Shown piece after piece: positions 41,187 through 49,918 of a stretch of DNA of 64,000 nt (the first letter of the stretch is position 1; the number at the start of each line of letters is the position of its first letter). The notes under the pieces were generated by a model. The model was not told the origin of the DNA. It saw only the letters and a program-made list of their open reading frames with translations, and made no database searches. Both the position numbers and the translations under genes were made by a program. This DNA comes from Gammaproteobacteria bacterium (GTDB lineage Bacteria > Pseudomonadota > Gammaproteobacteria > Pseudomonadales > Pseudohongiellaceae). The DNA is taken from the NCBI GenBank assembly GCA_002730035.1, contig PBYU01000061.1, positions 48,617 to 112,616 of the forward strand, read 5' to 3'.

Positions 41187-41495
41187 ATGTCTGATAGCAG
41201 CGCTCATGCTTACTGGAAATCAAATATCAAGATAGTCATGTCACTACTTGTGGTGTGGTTCATAATCTCTTTTGGTTGTGGAATTCTTTTTGTCGATGCG
41301 CTCGATACAATTCGTATTGGGGGATTCAAGCTTGGTTTCTGGATTGCCCAGCAAGGCAGTATCTTCGTCTTTGTGGTGCTGATTTTTGTTTATATCCATC
41401 TAATGGATAAGCTCGATGATCGGTACAACCTGGAATCATCCAAGTCTGAATCACCTGGTGCTGAATCAGAAAGTGAGCTGGAGGATTCCCAATGA
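41187..41495 (+). CDS. DUF4212 small subunit of a sodium/solute symporter
   Basis: A 102-residue two-helix membrane protein of the DUF4212 family, which is found coupled to one SSS-family symporter group and thought to be its small subunit. It starts with HAYWKSNIKI near 8-17, with helices at about 18-38 and 52-72 and an acidic serine-rich tail. GAGG lies upstream of ATG 41187. It overlaps the symporter gene by four bases (ATGA). Confidence 0.92.
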   Translation: MSDSSAHAYWKSNIKIVMSLLVVWFIISFGCGILFVDALDTIRIGGFKLGFWIAQQGSIFVFVVLIFVYIHLMDKLDDRYNLESSKSESPGAESESELEDSQ

Positions 41496-43180
41496 GTGTA
41501 CAGATCTGGACATTCATCTTCGTTTTCTTATCTTTCAGCCTCTACATCGGTATCGCAATATGGTCCCGTGCTAAATCCACCAGTGAATTCTATGTCGCTG
41601 GCGCCGGTGTCCCTCCACTGGCCAACGGCATGGCCACCGCAGCTGACTGGATGTCGGCGGCCTCGTTTATTTCCATGGCGGGACTAATATCCTTTCTCGG
41701 TCGTGACGGCACGTTCTACCTGATGGGGTGGACCGGAGGATATGTACTGCTTGCGCTGCTGCTCGCCCCTTATCTCAGAAAATTCGGCAAATTTACTGTT
41801 CCGGATTTCATTGGTGACCGTTACTACTCCAGATCTGCCCGATTGATCGCTGTATTTTGTGCGATCACCATTTCATTTGTATACGTGTGTGGTCAGATGC
41901 AGGGTGCTGGCATCGTATTCTCCCGATTTCTGGAGGTAGACATAACTACAGGTGTCATCATCGGCATGACTATCGTCTTCTTCTATGCCGTAATGGGCGG
42001 AATGAAAGGCATAACCTACACCCAGGTCGCCCAGTACTGTGTGCTTATATTTGCCTTCATGGTACCGGCCATCTTCATCTCCATCCTGATGACTGGAATT
42101 CCGATTCCTCAACTCGGATTCGGCGCCGAGCTAACAGACGCATACGGAGGGGGTTACTTGCTTGATCAACTGGACGGTTTAAGCGAACAGCTCGGCTTTG
42201 CTACTTACACCGAAGGGCAGCGTACTACCCAGGACGTGTTTTTCATTACTGCTGCGTTGATGTTTGGTACAGCAGGTTTGCCCCATGTGATCATCCGCTT
42301 CTTCACGGTTCCCAATGTCAGAGATGCGCGTCGGTCGGCAGGTTTCGCCCTGATTTTTATCGCCATACTGTACACCACGGCACCCACCGTTGCGGCATTC
42401 GCCAGAACCAATTTGATCAATACGGTGAACAATGCGGAATATTCGGCAATGCCGGAATGGTTCAGCAAATGGGAGACTACAAACCTTATCTCGTTCAACG
42501 ACAAGAATAATGACGGGAGGATTCAATACCTTGGTGATGCCGAGCGCAATGAATTAGAGGTCAATCAAGACATCATGGTATTAGCCAATCCTGAAATCGC
42601 CGGCTTGCCAAACTGGGTCGTGGCGCTGGTAGCGGCTGGCGCACTCGCAGCCGCCTTATCAACCGCAGCCGGTCTATTACTTGTCATTTCTACTTCCGTC
42701 GCCCATGATTTATTGAAACGCAGCTTTTTGCCATCGATCACCGAGAAACAGGAACTGCTCTGTGCGAGGTGCGCGATATTCGTGGCGGTGCTGGTTGCCG
42801 GCTACGTCGGGATCAATCCGCCTGCCTATGTTGCACAGGTGGTCGCCTACGCCTTCGGTTTAGCAGCCGCGTCGTTCTTTCCCGCTATTGTGCTGGGCAT
42901 CTTTCACAAACGCATGAACAAGGACGGCGCAATTGCCGGCATGCTGGTCGGATTCATTTTTACCGCCTCATATATTATTTACTTCAAGACCATTAATCCC
43001 GCTGCCGACAATGCGGCGGGCTGGTGGCTGGGCATTTCACCGGAGGGAATAGGGGCACTTGGAACGCTGGCGAATCTGCTAGTTGCCTACTCCGTTGCCA
43101 AGTTTACACCCGCCCCACCGAAAGATGTTCAAGCTATTGTAGAAAGCATCAGGCTTCCAGGAGAAGCGGTCGCTCGTTGA
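41492..43180 (+). CDS. Sodium/solute symporter (SSS family, DUF4212-associated)
   Basis: Inner-membrane Na+-coupled transporter of 562 residues with about 13 helices. The SSS core is visible in FYVAGAGVPPLANGMATAADWMSAASF (split around 30-56), FYAVMGGMKGITYTQ, and AALSTAAGLLLVISTSVAHDL near 385-405, the Na2-site helix. Close relatives are annotated as acetate/ActP-like permeases, but the substrate cannot be read from sequence. Its pairing with a DUF4212 subunit sets it in that subfamily. Confidence 0.93.
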   Translation: MSVQIWTFIFVFLSFSLYIGIAIWSRAKSTSEFYVAGAGVPPLANGMATAADWMSAASFISMAGLISFLGRDGTFYLMGWTGGYVLLALLLAPYLRKFGKFTVPDFIGDRYYSRSARLIAVFCAITISFVYVCGQMQGAGIVFSRFLEVDITTGVIIGMTIVFFYAVMGGMKGITYTQVAQYCVLIFAFMVPAIFISILMTGIPIPQLGFGAELTDAYGGGYLLDQLDGLSEQLGFATYTEGQRTTQDVFFITAALMFGTAGLPHVIIRFFTVPNVRDARRSAGFALIFIAILYTTAPTVAAFARTNLINTVNNAEYSAMPEWFSKWETTNLISFNDKNNDGRIQYLGDAERNELEVNQDIMVLANPEIAGLPNWVVALVAAGALAAALSTAAGLLLVISTSVAHDLLKRSFLPSITEKQELLCARCAIFVAVLVAGYVGINPPAYVAQVVAYAFGLAAASFFPAIVLGIFHKRMNKDGAIAGMLVGFIFTASYIIYFKTINPAADNAAGWWLGISPEGIGALGTLANLLVAYSVAKFTPAPPKDVQAIVESIRLPGEAVAR

Positions 43181-43195
43181 GGTTTTAAAACAACG

Positions 43196-44866
43196 TCAGG
43201 CTTTGTGTTTGCCGTGCTCAGTTTTCTCCCAGTACTCTTTTACTGTCTGTTTCATTTCCCTATGCATAAACAACAGACCAACCAGGTTCGGGACCGTCAT
43301 CAGAACAATTGTAATTAGCGACAGGTTCCAGACGATGGTGGTATCAGCGAGAGCCGCATAAAAGAACGCCAAAACATAGACAACTCGATAGGGTAACACT
43401 GAGCCGGACCCAAACAGATAAGTCATAGCCCGGTCACCGTAGTAGGACCAGGCGATTGCTGTGGAGAATGCAAACAACATTAGCCCCACAGACACAATAT
43501 ATTTTCCATAGTCGCCGAAGAATCCCCTCGTAAAGGCCTCGGCTGTAAGTGGAACTGAATGAAGCAAGGATTCACCGGTCACCACAATGCTGGTATCTTC
43601 CAACTGCCCATCTACTACGGTGACATTGCTGCTGATCGGTTCACCATCGCGAGTGTACACCGCATTCTCGGCAAACGACCTGGCATGAATCAGTGTGAAG
43701 TTATCGGTGTTCTGAACCTCACCCCCCAGCAGATCAATCTGGCCAGAATAGCCGCGAGCGGTTAATTCGTCGCCATTGAGGTAGGAGAACAATGCCTCGA
43801 CATCGGAGCTAGTGGACTCATTATAAACGCCTGCCACGAAATTCATGTCGGCTCGCTGAAACTCATTGTTGAACTTTTCCATCCATACACCGGAGGACAG
43901 GATGACAAGGCCCGTAATTGTGCAGATCACGATAGTGTCGATGAAGGGTTCGAGTATCGAAACCATACCTTCATCGGCAGGCTCATCGGTCCGTGCAGCG
44001 GCGTGTGCAATTGGTGCCGACCCCTGCCCTGCCTCGTTTGAGTAAAGCCCTCTGTTCACACCACGATCGAATGCATAAGCGAAAGTTGCACCAAGAAACC
44101 CACCAGTAGCAGCCGAACCAGTAAAGGCATCACTGAAAATTGAAACAAAGGAAGGGATGATATTTGTGATGTTCGGAATGATCACCGCGAACGCTCCGAT
44201 CAAATAAATAATTGCCATAGTTGGCACTATCGCCGCCGCGACTTTCGCAATGCGAGTAATACCACCAATAATTACCAGTGCCAGTAACACTGACAACACG
44301 CTCGCTGTAATTAACGGATCCAGAGAAAAAGTACTCTCCAGTCCCGCAGCAATACTATTAATCTGTGGAAGATTTCCCGTACCGAAAGAACTCAGCACCG
44401 TGGCACAGGCGAAGATGATCGCTAACCATTTGGCATTGAGGCCCTTCTCCATATAGTACATGGGACCGCCAGCCATGGTGCCATCCGGTATCTGGTTGCG
44501 ATACTTGTGGGATAGGGTAACTTCAACGAATTTGCTGGTCATCCCGAAAAATGCCGTCATCCACATCCAGAACAGAGCGGCTGGACCGCCCAGGTGCAAG
44601 GCCAGTGCAACTCCGCTAATATTACCGGTGCCAACGGTGCCCGAAAGCGCTGTGGCCAATGCCTGAAAGTGTGTTGTATCACCCCTGGCACCTTCTTTAT
44701 CGAATTTACCGGTGGTTATACCGATGGCATGTTTGAAATACCGAATTTGAGGAAAACCCAGATAGAGAGTAAAGAATACCCCTACCGATAGCAGAAAAGT
44801 GGGAAACCAGATTGCACTGCCAAGATAGCCATCGATAAAGATCAGAAAATCATTTACTGCATCCAA
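43196..44866 (-). CDS. Alanine/glycine:cation symporter (AGCS family)
   Basis: Sodium-coupled amino-acid symporter of 556 residues with about ten helices and the family signature ([20 protein letters not shown] near 74-93; [21 protein letters not shown] near 276-296). Residues about 335-430 form a hydrophilic insert (for example [12 protein letters not shown] and [15 protein letters not shown]) not expected in the 450-490-residue classical members. The start is TTG 44866, with GGGG seven bases upstream. It converges with the symporter gene at 41492. Confidence 0.92.
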   Translation of the reverse strand: MDAVNDFLIFIDGYLGSAIWFPTFLLSVGVFFTLYLGFPQIRYFKHAIGITTGKFDKEGARGDTTHFQALATALSGTVGTGNISGVALALHLGGPAALFWMWMTAFFGMTSKFVEVTLSHKYRNQIPDGTMAGGPMYYMEKGLNAKWLAIIFACATVLSSFGTGNLPQINSIAAGLESTFSLDPLITASVLSVLLALVIIGGITRIAKVAAAIVPTMAIIYLIGAFAVIIPNITNIIPSFVSIFSDAFTGSAATGGFLGATFAYAFDRGVNRGLYSNEAGQGSAPIAHAAARTDEPADEGMVSILEPFIDTIVICTITGLVILSSGVWMEKFNNEFQRADMNFVAGVYNESTSSDVEALFSYLNGDELTARGYSGQIDLLGGEVQNTDNFTLIHARSFAENAVYTRDGEPISSNVTVVDGQLEDTSIVVTGESLLHSVPLTAEAFTRGFFGDYGKYIVSVGLMLFAFSTAIAWSYYGDRAMTYLFGSGSVLPYRVVYVLAFFYAALADTTIVWNLSLITIVLMTVPNLVGLLFMHREMKQTVKEYWEKTEHGKHKA

Positions 44867-44923
44867 ACTACTTCCCCTTTTTATTCTTCTTAAGCAACCG
44901 GGTTGTTGCCTGAGCGATGAAGC

Positions 44924-45745
44924 CTAGTCGTTGCTTATGGTTATTTTGGGTCCTGTCGATCCCTCAGAGTGTAATTTCCCCACTCTGCGATCCACGTTCT
45001 CTGCCAACTGCAAATACGCTTTTGCTGCCGCATGAGCTGGACTTGATGCTACCACAGGATAGCCACAGTCAGTCTGTTCACGAATCGTCAAATCCAGTGG
45101 TAAGCGTCCAATCACTTCGGTGCCGTAATCTTCGGACAGGCTCTCTCCGCCACCACTTCCGAAGATGGCCTCTTCATGACCGCAATTAGAACACACATGA
45201 GTGCTCATGTTCTCAACCACACCCAGCAGTGGTACATCGACTTTCTTGAATAATTCTATGCCCTTGCGAGCATCCATCAACGCTACATCCTGTGGTGTAG
45301 TGACAATAACTGCCCCGCTAACGCTTACAGATTGAGCCAGGCTCAGCGGAATGTCACCGGTGCCCGGCGGCATATCTACAATTAGGTAGTCCAGCTCCGA
45401 CCAGGCAGTATCTGTCAGAATCTGCTTGAACGCCGAAACAATCATCGGCGCTCTCCATACCATAGGAGTATCTTCATCCACCAGAAAGCCCATGGAGTTG
45501 CACTCGACACCGTGAGCTGAAATCGGAACCATGTATTTCTGATCCTTTATCTGCGGCCTGGTGCCTGGCTTCACGCCCAGCATCAATGGCAGACTGGGAC
45601 CATAGATATCGGCATCCAGTAAACCCACGTTCTTACCCAGAGTTCCTAGCGCCACGGCAAGGTTTACGGCCGTGGTAGATTTCCCTACGCCACCCTTTCC
45701 TGAGGCGACAGCTACAATATCCTTAATGTTATCCAATTTATTCAA
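44924..45745 (-). CDS. apbC: Iron-sulfur cluster carrier ApbC/Mrp ATPase
   Basis: P-loop ATPase that binds and transfers Fe-S clusters. The 273-residue protein has deviant Walker A GKGGVGKST at 16-24, LLDADIYGPSLP, IVDMPPGTGD near 122-131, and the cluster-bridging C185-x2-C188. The N-terminal DUF59 domain of longer Mrp proteins is absent. The start must be TTG 45745 or later, because the frame closes shortly upstream. A 15-codon ATG frame ends in TGA overlapping this TTG. Confidence 0.93.
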   Translation of the reverse strand: MNKLDNIKDIVAVASGKGGVGKSTTAVNLAVALGTLGKNVGLLDADIYGPSLPLMLGVKPGTRPQIKDQKYMVPISAHGVECNSMGFLVDEDTPMVWRAPMIVSAFKQILTDTAWSELDYLIVDMPPGTGDIPLSLAQSVSVSGAVIVTTPQDVALMDARKGIELFKKVDVPLLGVVENMSTHVCSNCGHEEAIFGSGGGESLSEDYGTEVIGRLPLDLTIREQTDCGYPVVASSPAHAAAKAYLQLAENVDRRVGKLHSEGSTGPKITISND

Positions 45746-45917
45746 GTTGCTATCCGTCTTGGTGAATCTGCCGAAAACTTATTCGGCATGTTGCTGTTAG
45801 AGTCGCCGGGATTATCATTTATTCAATTTGAAAAGAAAATAGGCATGACACGAGTTCTATTCGCTAGATAGAATAAATGTTGTATTTAATTGGCGTGATC
45901 TCTGCGAAAATTGAAGA

Positions 45918-46439
45918 ATGCGTAAATTCATCTGTTTGCTACTGTTTTTCCCTGTCGCCGTCGAAGCCGCAGAATTACAAGAAGAAACCGAGCTTAAGTT
46001 CGCTATCTATTCCTCTGCCTGGGGAGAGAATACCGACGATGGATTGCGAATAGTCGCCTTCAATCAGACTCAAGGTGAGATTCGCCTGAACTCCATAGTC
46101 TTCCTGAAGAGTACTGAAGATACAGAATCCGTGCCCATACAACTGGCGCTTGATATACCTTCCTTAGGCTATGCCGATATCGAACTTCCCTATATCGATC
46201 TCTTGTTGGGGGATGAATGTATTGACCGTACCATGGCCGGGAATTGGAAACTGGTTGAAGTCTCCAATTACACTCTGAATCCTTCGGTGAGAAACCTGAT
46301 TATCGAAGACACCGATTCATTTCGTATTTATCAATGTGTAGAAAATGTGCAAACAAATTGGACAGATTTATCGAGCAATAATCAAACTCAATATGAAGAA
46401 TGGGTGCTTTTCCATTTCGAGACCCGACGCGAAGACTAA
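45918..46439 (+). CDS. Hypothetical exported protein
   Basis: No family recognised. The 173-residue product starts with a clear signal peptide (MRKFICLLLFFPVAVEA, cleavage near AEA), so it is periplasmic or exposed. The rest is acidic and strand-rich, with two cysteines (about 100 and 138) that could form a disulfide. It stands alone between divergent apbC and convergent hppA. Its stop is followed by a copy of the ACCCTCTGAACAAG repeat core. Confidence 0.7.
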   Translation: MRKFICLLLFFPVAVEAAELQEETELKFAIYSSAWGENTDDGLRIVAFNQTQGEIRLNSIVFLKSTEDTESVPIQLALDIPSLGYADIELPYIDLLLGDECIDRTMAGNWKLVEVSNYTLNPSVRNLIIEDTDSFRIYQCVENVQTNWTDLSSNNQTQYEEWVLFHFETRRED

Positions 46440-46441
46440 AG

Positions 46442-46455
46442 ACCCTCTGAACAAG
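46442..46455 (+). repeat. ACCCTCTGAACAAG repeat core, copy 2 (single arm)
   Basis: An exact 14-base match to the outer arm of the element at 14945, beginning two bases after the stop of the exported protein gene. No inverted partner is seen nearby, so this looks like a solo half or a decayed copy. Confidence 0.6.
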
Positions 46456-46512
46456 TGTATTCACACACAAAAATAGGGATCCGTAGACCCCTTCTTCGTT
46501 AATTCATCTAGT

Positions 46513-48642
46513 CTAGCCTACTAAAATTCCACCCCATTGGACGAAAAACGGTGCGAATACCAGGCTTAATATCGCCGAGAGCTTAATAAGGATGTTCAGA
46601 GACGGGCCAGAGGTATCTTTGAGAGGGTCACCCACTGTGTCTCCAACCACGGCCGCCATATGCTGCTCAGAACCTTTACCGCCATGATTACCTGCTTCGA
46701 TATATTTCTTCGCGTTGTCCCAGGCTCCACCACTGTTAGATGAGGCGATAGCTAATACGCCACCGGCTACCAGGGCTCCTGCCAGAACTCCGGCTACTGC
46801 TTCGACACCAAACAGGAATCCAGTCACCAGCGGCGTACCCATGATAAGCACACCGGGCGCGATCATTTCCTTAAGAGCAGCCCTGGTCGAAATCGCCACA
46901 CATTGGGCGTAATCAGGCTCTCCAGTCCCTTCCATGATGCCGGGAATTTCCTTGAACTGGCGGCGTACCTCTTCAATCATTTCGAATGCTGCATCACCCA
47001 CTGAACGCATGGTCATTGCCGAAAACAGGAATGGCATCACCGCGCCGATAAACACGCTGGTGAAGACCAATGGGTCGAGCAGGCTCATGGCAATGGGCTC
47101 GCCAGTAAGGGTGGATGCTGCTGTAATAAAAGCTGCAAACAGCGCCAGTGAAGTCAGAATTGCCGCGCCGATAGCAAATCCTTTACCGATGGCCGCAGTG
47201 GTGTTGCCCGCCGAATCGAGGATATCCGTACGCCGACGGACTTCCTTCTCGAGGCCGACCATTTCCGCGATTCCACCGGCGTTATCTGCAACCGGACCAT
47301 AAGCATCGATCATCAAGGCAATAACTAGCGTACCAAGCATACCCAGTGAAGCTATGGCTACACCGTACATACCCGCCAGATACCAGGACACAAAGATACT
47401 TGCTGCAATACATAGATAAGGTAGTACCGTACTCTTGTAACCAAGGGACAATCCAAAAATAATATTGGTCGCGACACCTGTCTCGCAGGATGCAGCGACT
47501 TCCTGAACCGGCTTGTACTTATCTGATGTGTAGTAACCCGTGAGTAAGCCCACGGCCAACCCGGCAACCAGACCAGCGATGAAACACCCGTACACTCCCA
47601 TGTTCGTGTACTGTTCACCGTTGAGCTCGAAAAACTCGGGCACCAATGCCGTGGTAAAAAAGAACATCACCACTGCCATCAGGGCGCTGGATATAATCAA
47701 CAGCTTCATTAAAGCGGGAGCTACATCTTCTTCGCTGTCAACGCCGACAAGCAATTTGGTAATCAGGCTTATAGGGATCCCCACTGCACTGATCAGGATT
47801 GGATATAACAATGCATTCGGGTCGCCGGCAAACACCACGGCACTAATCACCATGGCTGCACACGTGCTCTCTGCGCAGGAACCGAACAGGTCCGCGCCCA
47901 TACCGGCCACATCACCCACATTGTCACCAACGTTGTCGGCAATCACTGCCGGGTTTCTTGGGTCGTCTTCAGGAATACCCTTCTCTACCTTACCAACCAG
48001 GTCGGCACCCACATCGGCGGCCTTGGTGAATATACCCCCACCAACACGTGCAAATAACGCAATAGTTGAACCGCCCAAGCCAAAGCCGGCGATGACTTCC
48101 ATCAGAATGTGATTATTTTCTTCTCCGAGGTCAGCCAGCAAAAAACCCATGACGACATAGATAATGACCAGCCCCAACGTGGCCAATCCAACCAGAGCAA
48201 ATCCCATTACGGCACCGGAATTAATCGCGACATCGAAAGCGCTAGCGATATCTTTCTTGGCGGAGACAGTAGTCCTGGCATTTCCCTGAGTGGCGACCTT
48301 CATGCCGATATACCCTGAAGCGATGGAGATAGCACCACCGAACAGAAACGCCAGAGCAGTATAAAAACCTTCTCGAATGTCAGGAGTATGAGAATCATCG
48401 ATCAAAATGACGATGATGGCTGCGAATGCCACCATAAAGATGGTCAGGAATTTATATTCCTGTCTCAGGAATGCCATCGCTCCATCGGCGATCGCTCCAT
48501 GAATAAACCTTAACCGTTTTCCATCTTTTTCATCGAGCCCCATATCGAGAGGAATGCTGATGACCTTCTTCATATAAAAGTACGCGATCCCCAAGCCCAG
48601 CAGCGACAAAACTATAGTGACTGTAATTGTTATCCCCGGCAT
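46513..48642 (-). CDS. hppA: Membrane-bound ion-translocating pyrophosphatase HppA, K+-dependent type
   Basis: Inner-membrane pump driven by pyrophosphate hydrolysis, 709 residues, about 16 helices. Substrate-site motifs are intact: [27 protein letters not shown] split around 205-231, and [18 protein letters not shown] near 236-253. The K+-dependence site reads GNTTAAIG with Ala483 and Gly486; K+-independent enzymes have Lys and Thr there. It therefore belongs to the K+-dependent group, which includes both Na+- and H+-pumping enzymes. Neighbouring genes encode sodium-coupled symporters, making a sodium role plausible. Ion specificity cannot be decided by eye. Confidence 0.95.
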   Translation of the reverse strand: MPGITITVTIVLSLLGLGIAYFYMKKVISIPLDMGLDEKDGKRLRFIHGAIADGAMAFLRQEYKFLTIFMVAFAAIIVILIDDSHTPDIREGFYTALAFLFGGAISIASGYIGMKVATQGNARTTVSAKKDIASAFDVAINSGAVMGFALVGLATLGLVIIYVVMGFLLADLGEENNHILMEVIAGFGLGGSTIALFARVGGGIFTKAADVGADLVGKVEKGIPEDDPRNPAVIADNVGDNVGDVAGMGADLFGSCAESTCAAMVISAVVFAGDPNALLYPILISAVGIPISLITKLLVGVDSEEDVAPALMKLLIISSALMAVVMFFFTTALVPEFFELNGEQYTNMGVYGCFIAGLVAGLAVGLLTGYYTSDKYKPVQEVAASCETGVATNIIFGLSLGYKSTVLPYLCIAASIFVSWYLAGMYGVAIASLGMLGTLVIALMIDAYGPVADNAGGIAEMVGLEKEVRRRTDILDSAGNTTAAIGKGFAIGAAILTSLALFAAFITAASTLTGEPIAMSLLDPLVFTSVFIGAVMPFLFSAMTMRSVGDAAFEMIEEVRRQFKEIPGIMEGTGEPDYAQCVAISTRAALKEMIAPGVLIMGTPLVTGFLFGVEAVAGVLAGALVAGGVLAIASSNSGGAWDNAKKYIEAGNHGGKGSEQHMAAVVGDTVGDPLKDTSGPSLNILIKLSAILSLVFAPFFVQWGGILVG

Positions 48643-48684
48643 CTACGTGTCTCTCCCCAAGTGGTTAGATAATTTCAACGGCGC

Positions 48685-48719
48685 GCACTTTACCATAACG
48701 GGCCTTACAAACAAAGTGC
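48685..48719. promoter_or_regulatory. Inverted repeat over the probable hppA promoter
   Basis: GCACTTT (48685-48691) and AAAGTGC (48713-48719) are perfect inverted heptamers flanking a TTGTTT/TAAAGT-like promoter in the 166 bases between hppA and the small gene at 48809. This may be a regulator site; evidence is limited to symmetry and position. Confidence 0.3.
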
Positions 48720-48808
48720 ACGAGAGTGGCTGCATCCCAGTAACTCTAAGGCGTTGGGAAAGAAAAGGATGAAATAAGTAGAACAGTAAAAAATTGGCTA
48801 GAAAGCGA

Positions 48809-48979
48809 TTATTTCTTCTTGGTTTTATCGCGAGGTTTGCGAGTTGATTTGCCTGTGGCTGAGTCAGATTCTCCCCTGGCCTGTCGAAAGGCCTTCCGTA
48901 AGGCATCCACCTTAGCTTCTCTCTGCCTTTCCAGGTAGCCCTGACGCTTGCTCTCGAAATCTACTACTTTCTTATCCAT
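48809..48979 (-). CDS. Small basic protein, 56 residues, unknown function
   Basis: ATG 48979 opens a 56-codon frame starting MDKKVVDFESKRQGYLERQ and ending in the lysine-rich RDKTKKK. It is highly charged: a helix-prone N-terminal 35 residues, then a basic tail. GGA lies about seven bases upstream of the ATG. No family was recognised. Strong charge periodicity and codon pattern favour a real gene that may bind nucleic acid. It lies between hppA and the coiled-coil lipoprotein gene on the same strand. Confidence 0.65.
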   Translation of the reverse strand: MDKKVVDFESKRQGYLERQREAKVDALRKAFRQARGESDSATGKSTRKPRDKTKKK

Positions 48980-49014
48980 AGGATTCCACGAATTTTATAG
49001 TCACTCTCTGGCAA

Positions 49015-49665
49015 CTATTGAGACTGGACCTGTCTCACCAGACTCTCTTTCCTGGCCTCCAATTCGGCAATCAGATCCTTTGCCAGCGGCTCTACGGTAT
49101 AACCCGTGGCATCGATGTTTTCATACTTAGCCTGTTCCGCGCTGAGAATTTCAAGCAGCTCTTCAGCCACTAATTTCGCTTCCTGCAAGACAGCAGTAGC
49201 CGCTTCATCAGTGCTCACATCGGTTTGAATGGTCGCAATTTGCTGTTCCAACTGAGTAATTCTCTCGAGTTTCTCCTGCCGTTCGGCCTCGGCTGCCGCT
49301 ATCGCCGCCAGACGGGCCTGCTCCCTGCGTTCGGCTTCTTCCTGCTGGCGCTGCTCCTCTTCAGCGCGTGCTCTCGCGGCAGCAACCTGGCGATCTCTCT
49401 CTTCCTGCAGTCGCGCCCGTTCAGCAGCCTGAGCTTCCCGTTGTCTGGCTAATTCATCGGTGCGAGCGCGTTGCTGTTGCTGGTCGATGCGCGCTGCCTC
49501 TTGTTCTGCAGCGACTTGCTGCGCCTCCTGGGCAGCCAATTCAGCTTCCCTGGCTGCCTGAGAGGAACAGGCGCCTAGTACCAGGATAAGCAGCAGGGTC
49601 GAAATCAATCGGGTCAGCTTGTTTAAGCTCACTGGATGGCTATCGATGTCAGGACGGAAACTCAT
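49015..49665 (-). CDS. Coiled-coil lipoprotein, unknown function
   Basis: A 216-residue predicted lipoprotein: a long n-region, hydrophobic core at about 20-32, lipobox LGAC with Cys33. Residues about 37-155 are an Ala/Glu/Gln/Arg-rich continuous coiled coil, followed by a helical C-terminus. A GTG at 49632 is an alternative start giving a more usual signal length, but GGAGAGGG directly precedes ATG 49665. Low-complexity composition makes homology unreliable; a periplasmic spacer or envelope-tether role is only a guess. Confidence 0.8.
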   Translation of the reverse strand: MSFRPDIDSHPVSLNKLTRLISTLLLILVLGACSSQAAREAELAAQEAQQVAAEQEAARIDQQQQRARTDELARQREAQAAERARLQEERDRQVAAARARAEEEQRQQEEAERREQARLAAIAAAEAERQEKLERITQLEQQIATIQTDVSTDEAATAVLQEAKLVAEELLEILSAEQAKYENIDATGYTVEPLAKDLIAELEARKESLVRQVQSQ

Positions 49666-49788
49666 GACCCTCTCCTTGATGGGGTATTGCGCATTTGCTT
49701 AGCAGTTATATCGACAGATATTAACTCCAAGCTCTTGATTAATAAATTTTTTTTGAATAGAACCCTGCAAAATTGTCGATTTTTTCAT

Positions 49789-49806
49789 ACTTTATAGCGA
49801 TAAAGT
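49789..49806. repeat. 18-bp palindrome in a divergent promoter region
   Basis: ACTTTAT-AGCG-ATAAAGT is a perfect 7-bp inverted repeat in the AT-rich 253-base region between the lipoprotein gene and the gene at 49919. It could be a regulator site; no T-tract suits it as a terminator. Confidence 0.4.
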
Positions 49807-49918
49807 GTGAATTTGTCAGTAAAATCCACCTTTCGCTCTTGTCTAGCTGTTATCGGCATCATCAATGTAGAGTTCATTTTCCTCGTAACCAGAATGGAGA
49901 ATCGCAGGCCCCACGCTG

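Noticed and set aside
47540..48112. 190-codon plus-strand frame.
   Set aside because: Antisense to the strongly conserved hppA core; low-complexity Ser/Thr/Pro composition typical of shadow frames.
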